The notes: generated by a model not told the origin, from the sequence alone. A stretch of DNA of 64,000 nt from Fructobacillus pseudoficulneus (GCF_900108455.1 NZ_FNWS01000001.1:310001-374000); one strand, 5' to 3'; shown: positions 35,751 through 46,950, numbered from the stretch's first letter. Program-made: numbers and translations.

Positions 35751-35864
35751 ATATTCCGCGCCAAAACGGCGCTCACTCCTTTTTTAAAACAAATAAATCT
35801 AGACATTTAAGTCTATCACAGAAAGATTACTTTCACCACCGGCAAATTGGCATTTCTAACAATT

Positions 35865-37658
35865 TCAAGACTGTTGCTCCGAAAGTGACCAATGAATCAA
35901 TTGCGCCACCTTGCTCGAAATTCCCAGTGATTCGATTTCTTCTGTGCTGGCTGCCTCAATCTTAGTAATAGAACCAAAATTAGTCAAAAGCTTCTGCCTG
36001 GTCTTAGGGCCAACACCCGCAATCGCATCCAGCCGTGATGCCAAGGACTTCTTTGACCGCGACTGGCGGTGGAAGGTAATGGCAAAGCGGTGAACCTCAT
36101 CTTGGATTCGCTGAACCAAGAAAAAGCCCTGCGACTTATGGTCTAAGACGACCACCTGCTCGGTTTTGCCATCAATCAAATCGGCGGTCTTGTGCTTATC
36201 GTTTTTGACCATGGCCGCAATCGGAATATTTAGTCCCAACTCATCTTCCAGAACTTCTTTAGCCGCATGGAGCTGGATAATTCCCCCATCCATCAAAATC
36301 AAATCAGGAAGGTCGGTTCCTTCTTTCAGCAAGCGTGAATAACGGCGGCGGATGACTTCTTGGGTTTCCAGCCACTCATCGGCGTGGTCCGTCGACTTAA
36401 TCTTGTACTTTCGGTACATATCCTTGTTTGGCCGGCCATCTTCAAAGACCACCATTGCCGAAACAATTTCTTCTCCCTGGGTATGAGAGTGGTCGAAGGC
36501 CTCAATCCGGTGGCCCATGGAAATCCCGAGGGCATCGGTAATTTCCTTCATCGCCCCGGAGGTCTTTTGTTCGTTTAGCTCCATCAAACGGAATTGCTCA
36601 TCGAGGGCAATTTTAGCGTTCTTCTTCGCCAAATCCAACAAGGCCTTCTTTTCACCACGAACCGGTGTCCGTACCGGCACGCCCAAGGCTTCGGACAAAA
36701 TATCGTCATCGATATTCTTTGGTACTAAAATTTCTTTTGGCTTTTGGATATTCTTTTGCAAATAAAACTGTTGGATATAGGTGGTCAACTCATCAACACC
36801 ATCGCTAACAACCGAGAAGGTCTGCTTGCTTTGCCGGATTAACCGGGCCTGGCGAATAAAGAGCACCGAAACCGTAATCCAGCCCTTATCAAGGTAAAAG
36901 TTAAAGATATCGCGTGGCGTCGAATCATTCGATAAGATTCGCTGGCTCTCAACCGTTTCGTCAATATACTTAAGCTGGTCGCGCAAGTCGGCCGCCCGCT
37001 CGAATTCCAGGTTTTCGGCGGCCTCATCCATTTCTTTTGTTAACCGGCGCTTGACCACTTTGGTATCGCCGGACAAAAAACGCTTAATCCGTTCAACTTG
37101 AGCATCGTATTCCGCTACTGGCACCGTCTTAAAGCAAGCCCCAAGGCACTGCCCCATCGAATAATAGAGGCACGGCCGTCCTTGATGACCCTTACAGCGG
37201 CGCAAGGGGTAGTTTTTTTCCAAGAAATGCAACGTTTCCTGGGCGGCATAGACGTTGGGATAAGGGCCAAAGTAAAAGGCCCCATCCTTTTTGACTTCGG
37301 AAACCAGCGCCATCCGGGGGTCGCGCTCACGCGTAATCTTGATATAGGGATAGCCGGTTCCATATTTCAACCGAATATTATAGTAAGGCTTATACTTTTT
37401 GATCAATTCATTTTCGAGCAAAAAGGCTTCCTTATCGGAATTGGTCACAATAAAGTCAAAGTCGACAATATTGGCCACCAATTCGGCCGTCTTACCGGTA
37501 TGGTCTTGCTTAAAGTATGACCGCACCCGATTTTTCAAATTTTTGGCCTTACCGACGTAAATAATTTTACCGAGGCGGTCCTTCATTTGGTAAGAACCAG
37601 GTTCGTCAGGTAAGAGGAGCAGTTTTTGTTCAAGATGTTGTGATAAATTGGCTAACAT
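35865..37658 (-). CDS. uvrC: excinuclease ABC subunit C
   Basis: The 597-residue endonuclease cuts both sides of lesions in nucleotide excision repair. The GIY-YIG domain is at the N-terminus (LPDEPGSYQMKDRLGKIIYV then GKAKNLKNRVRSYF), followed by the UVR motif (VKRRLTKEMDEAAENLEFER), the RNase H-like domain (EAFDHSHTQGEEIVSAMVVF, LILMDGGIIQLHAA) and a helix-hairpin-helix end (LDAIAGVGPKTRQKLLTNFG). A GGAG lies 13 bases before the ATG, longer than usual. Confidence 0.95.
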   Translation of the reverse strand: MLANLSQHLEQKLLLLPDEPGSYQMKDRLGKIIYVGKAKNLKNRVRSYFKQDHTGKTAELVANIVDFDFIVTNSDKEAFLLENELIKKYKPYYNIRLKYGTGYPYIKITRERDPRMALVSEVKKDGAFYFGPYPNVYAAQETLHFLEKNYPLRRCKGHQGRPCLYYSMGQCLGACFKTVPVAEYDAQVERIKRFLSGDTKVVKRRLTKEMDEAAENLEFERAADLRDQLKYIDETVESQRILSNDSTPRDIFNFYLDKGWITVSVLFIRQARLIRQSKQTFSVVSDGVDELTTYIQQFYLQKNIQKPKEILVPKNIDDDILSEALGVPVRTPVRGEKKALLDLAKKNAKIALDEQFRLMELNEQKTSGAMKEITDALGISMGHRIEAFDHSHTQGEEIVSAMVVFEDGRPNKDMYRKYKIKSTDHADEWLETQEVIRRRYSRLLKEGTDLPDLILMDGGIIQLHAAKEVLEDELGLNIPIAAMVKNDKHKTADLIDGKTEQVVVLDHKSQGFFLVQRIQDEVHRFAITFHRQSRSKKSLASRLDAIAGVGPKTRQKLLTNFGSITKIEAASTEEIESLGISSKVAQLIHWSLSEQQS

Positions 37659-37691
37659 AATTTTATTATAACTCCAGAACTTCTATGTACG

Positions 37692-37722
37692 AAAAGGCCG
37701 CCAAGACTTTGGCGACCTTTTT
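37692..37722 (-). terminator. terminator after pyrG
   Basis: AAAAAGGTCGCCAA/TTGGCGGCCTTTT on the minus strand, with a three-base loop, lies 22 bases after the pyrG stop. Confidence 0.85.
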
Positions 37723-37744
37723 ATTAAACAAATGTGAAAGCAAA

Positions 37745-39409
<1,665 letters not shown>

Positions 39410-39436
39410 TTAGGACAAATTCATTAAATAAAATAG

Positions 39437-39529
39437 AAAAACTCCCAAGCAGAGCTTGGGAGAAATAAAAGTGTTTCACATTAAATGTGAGCCCTAATAT
39501 ATATTACAGACTACCCCTGTTAATGTCAA
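39437..39529 (-). promoter_or_regulatory. pyrG promoter, GGGCTC start and attenuator terminator
   Basis: On the minus strand TTGACA (39529-39524) and TAATAT (39506-39501) are 17 bases apart, and seven bases after the -10 the transcript would begin GGGCTC (39494-39489). About 27 bases later a perfect terminator CTCCCAAGC-TCT-GCTTGGGAG (39462-39442) and TTTTTC follow. This is the architecture known from Bacillus subtilis pyrG: low CTP stalls polymerase at the first C, extra G residues are added, and the poly(G) pairs with the C-rich 5' arm so the terminator cannot form. No protein regulator is needed. Confidence 0.85.
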
Positions 39530-39573
39530 CACTCGATCGCAAAAACATCTAGACCAAAGGCAGCTTAATTTTG

Positions 39574-40953
39574 TTAGTTGTTCTTTGCATCCCGACGGTG
39601 CGTCCAGAAGTACAAAAGCCCCATGAGGAATAGGAAGGCAAAGCCAATGGCCAATGGTACTCGAGTCGTTGGATTAATCACCATGAAAACCAGGGTAATT
39701 AATAAGAAGAAAATTGCAAAGTAATTTGACCATGGCGACAAGGCCAACATGAATGGGTGGCCCTTCATCAAATCAGGATTTTGCTTGCGGAACTTAATTT
39801 GCGAAATCAAGATGACAAACCAAGGCACCATTCCTGGCAAAGTCGAGGCGGAATAAACCAAGACAAAAATGTTTTCTGACCCCTTCCAGAAGAGTGGCAA
39901 GACCGCATTTAAGATGATTCCAAGTAAGATTCCAACCGACATGGCCAAAACCGAAACATCTGGGACGCGGTTCTTTGACAACTTCAAGAAGACAGGTGGC
40001 AATTCCTTTTGCTGGGCCAGTGTGTAAAGCATCCGCGATGATGAGAACAGACCTGAGTTCAAGGCTGATGCGGCGGCCGTCAACATCACAAAGTTAATAA
40101 TTCCAGCCGCAGCGGTAATCCCGACCTTAGCAAAAGTTTCAACGAATGGTGAACCAACCGTATCTAATTTGTCCCATGGATAAATTGTCACGATCACGAA
40201 AATCGCTCCAACGTAGAAAATCAAAATCCGGGCAACGATTGACTTGATTGACTTCACAATCGCTTCTTGTGGGTGGGCCGCTTCACCAGCAGTAATCCCA
40301 ATAATTTCAATGGCCTGATAAGATGTCACGACAATCGACAAGTCGAACATGAAGCCCTTCAAACCATGAGCAAAGAATGGTCCGTGTGACCAGAGGTTTG
40401 AGAAGCCAATGGCATGACCATGGTTACCAAAGCCAAAGACAATCATCAATAGTCCCAAAATGATCATAAAGACAATCGTCAACACCTTAACGATTGAGAA
40501 CCAGGCTTCCAAGCGGCCATAGGCCTTAACCGTGACCAAATTCGTCAACGTCAGTAAGATCAGCACAATCACACCCGTTACCCAAGTTGGTACACCTGGC
40601 CACCAGTAGTGCATGTAGTCCCCAACGGCAATCGTTTCGGAAATCCCAACCGTCAGCCACTGGAAAACATTGGCCCAAACGGTCAGATAGCCGGCAACCG
40701 GGTGAATGTATTTCGTAGCGTAGTTGGCAAATGATCCAACGATTGGCTTGACGTAAAGCATTTCACCCAATGCCCGCATCACGATATATAACACTAGCCC
40801 TGCCAGTAGGTAGGCCAGGAGGACGGACGTTCCCGTCCACTTGATGGTGGATGATGAACCCAAGAAAAGTCCAACACCAATTGTTCCACCAAGCGCAATC
40901 ATTTCCATTTGAAACGATGACAATGATCGCTTTAATTCTTTTCCATTTTCCAT
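39574..40953 (-). CDS. AAT family amino acid permease, ThrP (YifK)-like, likely threonine
   Basis: The 459-residue protein has about twelve helices and matches the AAT family, most closely E. coli YifK/ThrP as I recall it. Shared segments are MIALGGTIGVGLFLGSSSTI, VGISETIAVGDYMHYWWP, IGITAGEAAHPQEAIVKSI, RILIFYVGAIFVIVTIYPWD, KVGITAAAGIINFVMLTAAA and SASTLPGMVPWFVILISQIK. ThrP transports threonine and serine. The T-box upstream has ACT (Thr) at the likely specifier position, which supports threonine. AAGGAG lies eight bases before the ATG. The gene is monocistronic. Confidence 0.85.
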   Translation of the reverse strand: MENGKELKRSLSSFQMEMIALGGTIGVGLFLGSSSTIKWTGTSVLLAYLLAGLVLYIVMRALGEMLYVKPIVGSFANYATKYIHPVAGYLTVWANVFQWLTVGISETIAVGDYMHYWWPGVPTWVTGVIVLILLTLTNLVTVKAYGRLEAWFSIVKVLTIVFMIILGLLMIVFGFGNHGHAIGFSNLWSHGPFFAHGLKGFMFDLSIVVTSYQAIEIIGITAGEAAHPQEAIVKSIKSIVARILIFYVGAIFVIVTIYPWDKLDTVGSPFVETFAKVGITAAAGIINFVMLTAAASALNSGLFSSSRMLYTLAQQKELPPVFLKLSKNRVPDVSVLAMSVGILLGIILNAVLPLFWKGSENIFVLVYSASTLPGMVPWFVILISQIKFRKQNPDLMKGHPFMLALSPWSNYFAIFFLLITLVFMVINPTTRVPLAIGFAFLFLMGLLYFWTHRRDAKNN

Positions 40954-40983
40954 TTGTTTCTCTCCTTACGCGGCTGGCCAATA

Positions 40984-41218
40984 AAAAAGCGCCCCTAGAA
41001 ATCTCTAGGGACGCTAAATTGCGTGGTACCACCCGTGTTTTGCTCAAGTAAAAAGACTCGAACAACACTCTTATGCCAGGATAACGGCTGGCAGCCGGGC
41101 TTCATTTCACGCATTACTCAAAGGCCACAACTGAGGGAGTTTTCATCGCATTAGCCCGCCACTTTCACCAACCGTGACGTCTCTTTTCAACTAGTAGCAA
41201 TTACTCGTTCTCATGAAT
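40984..41218 (-). promoter_or_regulatory. T-box leader of the ThrP-like permease, likely Thr specifier
   Basis: The minus strand carries the T-box core GGGTGGTACCACGC and a strong terminator (GCGTCCCTAGAGATTTCTAG, GGGCGC, TTTTTT). The stem I apical motif GGTTGGTGAAA ends at 41163, and 22 bases later comes ACT (41140-41138), exactly where the alaS leader of this window has GCT. AAC, overlapping by one base, is the alternative reading. It fills most of the 368-base gap between the permease and the nickel/cobalt transporter. Confidence 0.85.
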
Positions 41219-41225
41219 AGTGTTA

Positions 41226-41254
41226 ATTTTAAGCGCATCTTTTCAGAAATGCAA
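41226..41254 (-). promoter_or_regulatory. promoter of the T-box permease gene
   Basis: TTGCAT (41254-41249) and TAAAAT (41231-41226) are 17 bases apart on the minus strand, just upstream of the T-box leader. Confidence 0.75.
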
Positions 41255-41321
41255 GCCTTTTTCGTCAAGACAGGTCTAGACAACTCAATCAATTCACAAC
41301 AATTGTCCTAACAAATGCGGT

Positions 41322-42338
41322 TTAAGACTTAATTTGGTCGTACTGTGACAGGTTCATCACCTTCCAAATGAGTAAGGCCACGGCCCATGCTAAGATGAAA
41401 ATGGCCACCAAAATGATGCCTAATTCGTTAAAGTCGAGGCTAGCCGCCCAATGGGTTAAGAAGTTATCAAAGTGGAACATGGCACTCAACGACTGAATCA
41501 AGTCAACTAAGCCGATAAAGCCGGCCGCGATGATCGAAATGCTCGTCAAAATCAGGTTAAAGTAAACCTTGCGGTAGGAAGTTGAAATAATCCAGTTATA
41601 AGTTGATGACATGAAAAAGCCGTCTAAGGTATCCATCAGGCACATCCCCGCCGTAAAGAACAGAGGCACAGACAAGATGGCATACCAGGGCACCCCAGCC
41701 GAGGTAGCGGTGGCTGAAGTGGCCAAGACCGCTACCTGCGTGGCGGTATCGAAGCCAAGACCAAATAAGAAACCGACAATGGCCACCTGCCAGTTGTGCT
41801 TAATCATCCCGAGCAGCTTCATAAACAGTCGATAAATCCGTGATTCCGCCGCCAGCTGCTGGTTGTCTGGATCAAGCGTTTTTTGCTTCATGTGGCGAAA
41901 ATTTTTCCAAATGCCCCGCAGGATAAAGGTATTAAAGCAAGCTAAAAGTAAGAGCATCACGGCAGCAATCATCGTACCAAACATGCCACCGACGGACTCT
42001 AGGATTGGCAAGGAATGGTCAGCCCATTCCACAAACAAAACCGTCAACAGTGTCAGTAAAACCACCACCAAAGAATGGCCAAACGAAAATGAAAAACCAA
42101 CTCCCCGGGTATTTTTGTGGTCGTTCAGCATTTTCCGGGTCATATTGTCAATGGCGGCAATATGATCGACATCAAAGGCGTGCCGAAGTCCAAAAGTAAA
42201 CGAAATCCCCGCCATCCCTACTAACTGAGGGTACTTGGTCATTCCGGTACTTAAAAATCCGGTTCCCAAAATTAAAATTCCAATAATAAAGGCGCCATAG
42301 CGGCTAATATCCAACTTCCAACTGTGACTGTTTGTCAT
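41322..42338 (-). CDS. nickel/cobalt permease, NiCoT family
   Basis: The 338-residue protein has eight or so membrane helices and the four NiCoT signatures: RHAFDVDHIAAIDN near residue 52, FSFSFGHSLVVVLL, GFLFGLGFDTATQVAVLA and LFFTAGMCLMDTLDG. The first normally reads HAVDADHI and binds the metal; here HAFDVDH keeps His and Asp residues. It imports Ni2+ and/or Co2+. AAAAAGGAG precedes the ATG, and the gene begins 24 bases after sufT, so it is probably the last gene of the suf operon. No urease or hydrogenase gene is in the window. Confidence 0.9.
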   Translation of the reverse strand: MTNSHSWKLDISRYGAFIIGILILGTGFLSTGMTKYPQLVGMAGISFTFGLRHAFDVDHIAAIDNMTRKMLNDHKNTRGVGFSFSFGHSLVVVLLTLLTVLFVEWADHSLPILESVGGMFGTMIAAVMLLLLACFNTFILRGIWKNFRHMKQKTLDPDNQQLAAESRIYRLFMKLLGMIKHNWQVAIVGFLFGLGFDTATQVAVLATSATATSAGVPWYAILSVPLFFTAGMCLMDTLDGFFMSSTYNWIISTSYRKVYFNLILTSISIIAAGFIGLVDLIQSLSAMFHFDNFLTHWAASLDFNELGIILVAIFILAWAVALLIWKVMNLSQYDQIKS

Positions 42339-42362
42339 TTCCTACTCCTTTTTTTATTTTAG

Positions 42363-42671
42363 CTAGCTGAGACCAAGCATCGCTTTGGCATATGGCGTCA
42401 TTCGTGCCACCGACCAAGCCGGATCCCAGCAATATTCAACTTGAACGGTATTTACCCCTTCAATCTCCTTGACTGCGTCGCTGACCATTTCTTCCAGCGT
42501 GCCCATGATGGGGCAACCAATCACGGTCAACGTCATGTTTAGGGTACATTGGCCCTGGTCATCTAAGTCAACGTGATTGATAAAGCCCAGGTTCACAACA
42601 TCAACGCGAAAGTCCGGGTCAATCACTTGACTCAAAGAACTCATAATTTCTTTTCTTTTTGCTTCGTCCAC
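42363..42671 (-). CDS. sufT: MIP18 family (DUF59) iron-sulfur assembly protein, SufT/YitW-like
   Basis: The 102-residue protein matches the DUF59 family: VIDPDFRVDVVNLGFINHVD, MTLTVIGCPIMGTLEEMVSD and the C-terminal PAWSVARMTPYAKAMLGL. Members help transfer Fe-S clusters to targets. I prefer the GTG at 42671, which aligns with the start of Bacillus YitW (MEEAL-) and has GGGG seven bases upstream; a GTG seven codons earlier overlaps sufB, and an ATG lies nine codons later. It directly follows sufB. Confidence 0.85.
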   Translation of the reverse strand: MDEAKRKEIMSSLSQVIDPDFRVDVVNLGFINHVDLDDQGQCTLNMTLTVIGCPIMGTLEEMVSDAVKEIEGVNTVQVEYCWDPAWSVARMTPYAKAMLGLS

Positions 42672-42675
42672 TGAT

Positions 42676-44106
42676 TTACCCCACTGATCCACTCATTTCA
42701 AACTTCATTAAGCGATTGAGTTCAACTGCATATTCCATTGGCAACTCTTTGGTAAAGGGCTCCACAAAGCCCATCACAATCATCTCGGTTGCTTTTTTAG
42801 CGGAAATTCCCCGACTCATCAAGTAATAGAGTTGGGCTTCTGAGACCTTGGAAACCTTCGCCTCATGTTCCATCGAGACATTCCCATTCAAAACCGTATT
42901 GTACGGAATCGTATCAGCCGAAGACTGATCATCAACTAGGATGGTGTCACACTCCACGTGAGCAAAAGACCCATCCGAATCACGGCCAAACTTCACCGTT
43001 CCCCGGTAATCGGTCGCTCCACCATCGTGAGCGATGGACTTGGAAACAATCAAAGATGAGGTATTTTTGGCGTTATGAATCATCTTGGCCCCGGAATCCA
43101 GGTGAACACCGGCACCGGCAACCGCAATCGAGAGCATTGTGCCCCGGGCGCCCTCCCCGTTCAGATAAACGGACGGATACTTCATGGTCGTCTTTGAGCC
43201 AAAGTTACCGTCAACCCATTCCATCGTTGCATTTTCTGCAGCCGAAGACCGCTTGGTCTCCAGGGAATAAACGTTGTTAGACCAATTTTGGATGGTGGTA
43301 TAACGGCAGTAACCATCCTTTTTAACGATGACCTCGACCACCGCGGCATGCAAAGCGTCGGCCGAATAGGTCGGTGCCGAGCAGCCCTCGACATAGTCAA
43401 CGTGGGCACCCTCATCAACAATAATCAGGGTCCGCTCAAACTGCCCTTCCCGCTCCGTATTAATCCGGAAGTAAGACTGGATTGGTGTCGTCACGTGAAC
43501 TCCCTTTGGCACATAGATAAAAGTCCCACCAGACCAGACGGCCGAATTCAAAGCGGCTAATTTGTTATTGGTAGGTCGCACCAACGAACCCAAGTATTCT
43601 TGCACCAACTCTGGGTATTCCTGGACCGCCGTATCCGTATCCGTAAAGATAATCCCGGTTTTTTCAAATTCCTCTTTCATCCGATGGTAGACCACCTCGG
43701 ATTCGTATTGGGCCGATGACCCGGCCAGCCACTTCCGTTCTGCTTCCGGGACACCCAACCGGTCAAAAGTGTCCTTTAAGTCCTGAGGCACATCATCCCA
43801 ATCCCGGTATTTTTCATCGGTGGGCTTGTTATAGTAGTAAATCCCATCAAAGTCCAAGTTGGACAAATCGGGTCCCCAAGTCTGCATCGGCATGGCCAAA
43901 TAAGCCTCGTAGGATTTGAGCCGAAAATCTAACATCCACTCGGGCTCATTCTTTTTAGCAGAAATTTGCCGAATGGTTGCTTCGGTCAGACCCTGCCCCG
44001 TCGAATAAACGGCTTGATGGTCATCGTGAAAGCCATGGGCATATTCTTCATCGGCACCAATCGCGGCCCTAGTATTATCTAAAGCTTCCTGACGGTCAAT
44101 TTCCAT
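42676..44106 (-). CDS. sufB: Fe-S cluster assembly scaffold protein SufB
   Basis: The 476-residue protein is the scaffold of the SufBC2D complex. Key parts are [80 protein letters not shown] and the end [27 protein letters not shown] lies six bases before the ATG, inside the sufU end (11-base overlap). Confidence 0.95.
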   Translation of the reverse strand: MEIDRQEALDNTRAAIGADEEYAHGFHDDHQAVYSTGQGLTEATIRQISAKKNEPEWMLDFRLKSYEAYLAMPMQTWGPDLSNLDFDGIYYYNKPTDEKYRDWDDVPQDLKDTFDRLGVPEAERKWLAGSSAQYESEVVYHRMKEEFEKTGIIFTDTDTAVQEYPELVQEYLGSLVRPTNNKLAALNSAVWSGGTFIYVPKGVHVTTPIQSYFRINTEREGQFERTLIIVDEGAHVDYVEGCSAPTYSADALHAAVVEVIVKKDGYCRYTTIQNWSNNVYSLETKRSSAAENATMEWVDGNFGSKTTMKYPSVYLNGEGARGTMLSIAVAGAGVHLDSGAKMIHNAKNTSSLIVSKSIAHDGGATDYRGTVKFGRDSDGSFAHVECDTILVDDQSSADTIPYNTVLNGNVSMEHEAKVSKVSEAQLYYLMSRGISAKKATEMIVMGFVEPFTKELPMEYAVELNRLMKFEMSGSVG

Positions 44107-44569
44107 TGGTCTCTCCTTTCTGGTTTAAGTCATCAAATTCATCGAGAACATCCGTCACCACATGACCGGCCAATGTGGCACACTTAATTCGCGCCGGAAA
44201 GGACCGAATACCGGCCAGCAACTCCAACTCACCCAAAGAATCCGATTGCCCCTGATTTTCCGCGCCCAAAATTAGGTTTGAAAAGTCAGCCAAAAGTGTT
44301 CTGGCCTCCGTCAAGCTTTGTCCGATTAGTTGGTCTAACAGCATCGAAGTTGCGGCCAGCGAAATCGCACAGCCCTGACCGTCAAAGCTTGCGTCGCTAA
44401 TTTTCTCCTGGTCAATCACCAACTGAATTTGCAAAACATCACCGCAGCTGGCATTAAACCGCCGCGCCGAAAGGGCTTCTTCTCCTAAATCTTGGCGAAA
44501 GTGGTGCGGATTTTTGGCATAATCAACAATTACTTGCCGATAAAGCTGATTTAGTTCCGGATTAGTCAT
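44096..44569 (-). CDS. sufU: SufU-type sulfur transfer protein
   Basis: The 157-residue protein accepts sulfur from SufS. The conserved zinc-binding residues appear as [11 protein letters not shown] (Cys near 42, Asp), [14 protein letters not shown] and [11 protein letters not shown]. In Firmicutes SufU replaces SufE. The start overlaps the sufS stop by eight bases. Confidence 0.94.
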   Translation of the reverse strand: MTNPELNQLYRQVIVDYAKNPHHFRQDLGEEALSARRFNASCGDVLQIQLVIDQEKISDASFDGQGCAISLAATSMLLDQLIGQSLTEARTLLADFSNLILGAENQGQSDSLGELELLAGIRSFPARIKCATLAGHVVTDVLDEFDDLNQKGETNGN

Positions 44570-45785
44570 TTGGAAAATACTCCTTCACCGTCTTGAGCGC
44601 CTGAACCAAGCGAACAATGTCTTCTTGGTTGTTATAAAAAGAAAACGAGGCGCGCACGGTCGCCGCCTGGCCGAGGTAGCGCATCAGTGGCTGGGCGCAA
44701 TGGTGCCCGGCACGAACTTCAACGCCCGCTTGGTCTAAAATCGTGGCCACATCGTGGGGGTGAACGCCGCTAATGTTAAAGGACAAGACCCCGTGGCGGT
44801 CCGCTGGATCAACCGGGCCATAGATTTCTAGGCCCGGAATGGTCGACAACTCGGCGATAGCGGTTTTCATTAAGTCGCTTTCCTTGGCCGCGATTGCAGC
44901 CATTCCCAGGTGCTCTAAATAATCAATGGCCGCACCCAAACCGACTGCGCCAGCAATGTTGGGCGTGCCGGCTTCAAAGCGCCAGGGTAATTCCTGGTAG
45001 GTTGACGATTGCAGTCCAACCTCTTCAATCATTTCCCCGCCGTATTGGGCTGGCGGCATTTGTTCCAATAACACTTCTTTGCCGTAAAGAACACCAATTC
45101 CTGTTGGTGCCAGCATTTTGTGGCCAGAAAAAGCATAAAAATCAACGTCCAAGTCTAAGACATCCACTGGCAAATGCGCCACCGCCTGAGCACCATCCAC
45201 GACAACTGTCGCGCCGACCTGATGGGCCAATCGTGCCATTTCCTTCACCGGTGCCTCCGTTCCCAAAACATTAGAAACATGGGCAAAACTGACGATCTTG
45301 GTCTTGGGACTCAACTGCTGGGCAAAGTCGGCCAAATCGATCTGGCCATCCGCCGTTAACTTGACGTATTTCAGGGTCGCCCCAACTCGCTGTGCCAGCA
45401 CCTGCCAGGGAACGATGTTGGAGTGGTGCTCCAGGTAAGTTAAAAGGATTTCATCCCCCTGGCCGACAACCGTCGGCCCGTAGGCCTGCGCCAGCCAATT
45501 CAGTGACTCAGTCGTTGACCTGGTAAAGATAATATTGCGGCTGCTTGGCGCATGGAGAAAGTTTTGGACCTTTTCCCGCGCCCCCTCGTAACTTTTGGTA
45601 GCTACTTCTGACAGGGTATAGACTCCACGGTGCACATTGGCATTTTCCGTCAAATAATACTGTTGCACAGCATCCAAGACCGGCCAGGGCTTTTGGCTGG
45701 TCGCAGCACCATCCAAATAAGTCAGTGGCCGACCATTAATTTGCGTATTTAAGATTGGAAAATCATTGCGTACCGTTTTCATCAT
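44562..45785 (-). CDS. sufS: cysteine desulfurase SufS
   Basis: The 407-residue PLP enzyme releases sulfur from cysteine. The PLP lysine is in YAFSGHKMLAPTGIGVLYGK near residue 230, and the catalytic cysteine in VRAGHHCAQPLMRYLGQAAT near residue 365, typical of group II desulfurases. Two adjacent ATG codons (45785 and 45782) lie in the end of sufD; which is used is unclear. Confidence 0.95.
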   Translation of the reverse strand: MMKTVRNDFPILNTQINGRPLTYLDGAATSQKPWPVLDAVQQYYLTENANVHRGVYTLSEVATKSYEGAREKVQNFLHAPSSRNIIFTRSTTESLNWLAQAYGPTVVGQGDEILLTYLEHHSNIVPWQVLAQRVGATLKYVKLTADGQIDLADFAQQLSPKTKIVSFAHVSNVLGTEAPVKEMARLAHQVGATVVVDGAQAVAHLPVDVLDLDVDFYAFSGHKMLAPTGIGVLYGKEVLLEQMPPAQYGGEMIEEVGLQSSTYQELPWRFEAGTPNIAGAVGLGAAIDYLEHLGMAAIAAKESDLMKTAIAELSTIPGLEIYGPVDPADRHGVLSFNISGVHPHDVATILDQAGVEVRAGHHCAQPLMRYLGQAATVRASFSFYNNQEDIVRLVQALKTVKEYFPND

Positions 45786-46950
45786 TCAACTTTCTTTCAA
45801 TTGCGGCCACGACCCGGTCCAACAGCCTTTGGTCGGGAATGGCTGCCAAAACTTCACCGACAAAGCCGCGCACCACGAGACGTCGAGCCAAAACTTCCGG
45901 CAGGCCGCGACTCATCAGATAATACAGTTGCTGGTCATCGACCTGACCAACCGAGGCTGCGTGCCCAGCTGTAACATCACTCTCGTCAATTAAGAGCAGC
46001 GGGTTGGCCTCACCGCGACCACGCCGTGAGAGCATCAACACGCGCGATTCTTGTTGGGCATCGGATCCCTTGGAACCCTTAATAATCTTGCCTAATCCAT
46101 TAAAAATCAGGTTGGCAGAGTCCAAAATCACACCCCGTTGGAAAATGTGGCCAACGGTGTGTCGGCCAACATTTTTGACCTCGGTATTAAAGCCCTGCGT
46201 CTGCCGACCGTTGGTAAAGCTAGCGACTTTGACATCACTTTGAGCACCTTCGCCCAATAAAGTACTGGTCAATTGATTCAAAGTTTGTCCATCACTAAAG
46301 CTGGCGTTAACCCAATCGACCACAGCTCCCTGGCCAACTTTGGCCTGGCGGTTTAAGTAGGCCGTTGTGTTCTGGTCAAAATCATCAAAATTAACGTAAG
46401 TTAACTTGCTACCCGGACCCGCCACGACCTCGCTGAGCAGTGACACTTTACCGCCATTGACACCGACCGTCTGGCTTTCTGCTAACAAAGTCAGCTCGCT
46501 ATTTTGCTCGAGATACACCAGAACATGGGCCACCGTATCTTGCTCATTGGCCAGATGATTTAAATATAGGTGGAGCGGTTCCGTGAGTCGGATATTTTTT
46601 GGCACATAGATAAAGGCGCCGGTATTGTACTGGACAAAATTGTCCGCCACTAATTGGTCACTACTTGGATTAATCACCCTTCCTAAAACCCGGTCCACTA
46701 GCTCCGGATAGCGGAGCTTGGCATCACCAATGTGCATGATTAAGACGCCAGCCTTCTTTAATTCGTCTGACAAATAATGATAGTTGACACTTTGGCCATT
46801 AATTTCAATCCCGTTTTCACCTTCATGGGCCGAAAAGGTAGCGGCACTAGATTCACGGCCAGCCGTCATTTCTGTTAAGCCCCAGCGATCAAAGCGGACT
46901 TTGTCAAAAACAGGTAAAGGGAGTACTTCCGTTTTTTCCATCACTTCCAT
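45763..46950 (-). CDS. sufD: Fe-S cluster assembly protein SufD
   Basis: The 395-residue protein is a paralogue of SufB in the SufBC2D scaffold. It shows QYNTGAFIYVPKNIRLTEPL, KVGQGAVVDWVNASFSDGQT, VKNVGRHTVGHIFQRGVILD and the family end [20 protein letters not shown]. It starts 11 bases after sufC; GGTGGTGAG lies just upstream of the chosen ATG, and a second ATG is three codons later. Confidence 0.94.
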   Translation of the reverse strand: MEVMEKTEVLPLPVFDKVRFDRWGLTEMTAGRESSAATFSAHEGENGIEINGQSVNYHYLSDELKKAGVLIMHIGDAKLRYPELVDRVLGRVINPSSDQLVADNFVQYNTGAFIYVPKNIRLTEPLHLYLNHLANEQDTVAHVLVYLEQNSELTLLAESQTVGVNGGKVSLLSEVVAGPGSKLTYVNFDDFDQNTTAYLNRQAKVGQGAVVDWVNASFSDGQTLNQLTSTLLGEGAQSDVKVASFTNGRQTQGFNTEVKNVGRHTVGHIFQRGVILDSANLIFNGLGKIIKGSKGSDAQQESRVLMLSRRGRGEANPLLLIDESDVTAGHAASVGQVDDQQLYYLMSRGLPEVLARRLVVRGFVGEVLAAIPDQRLLDRVVAAIERKLNDENGTQ

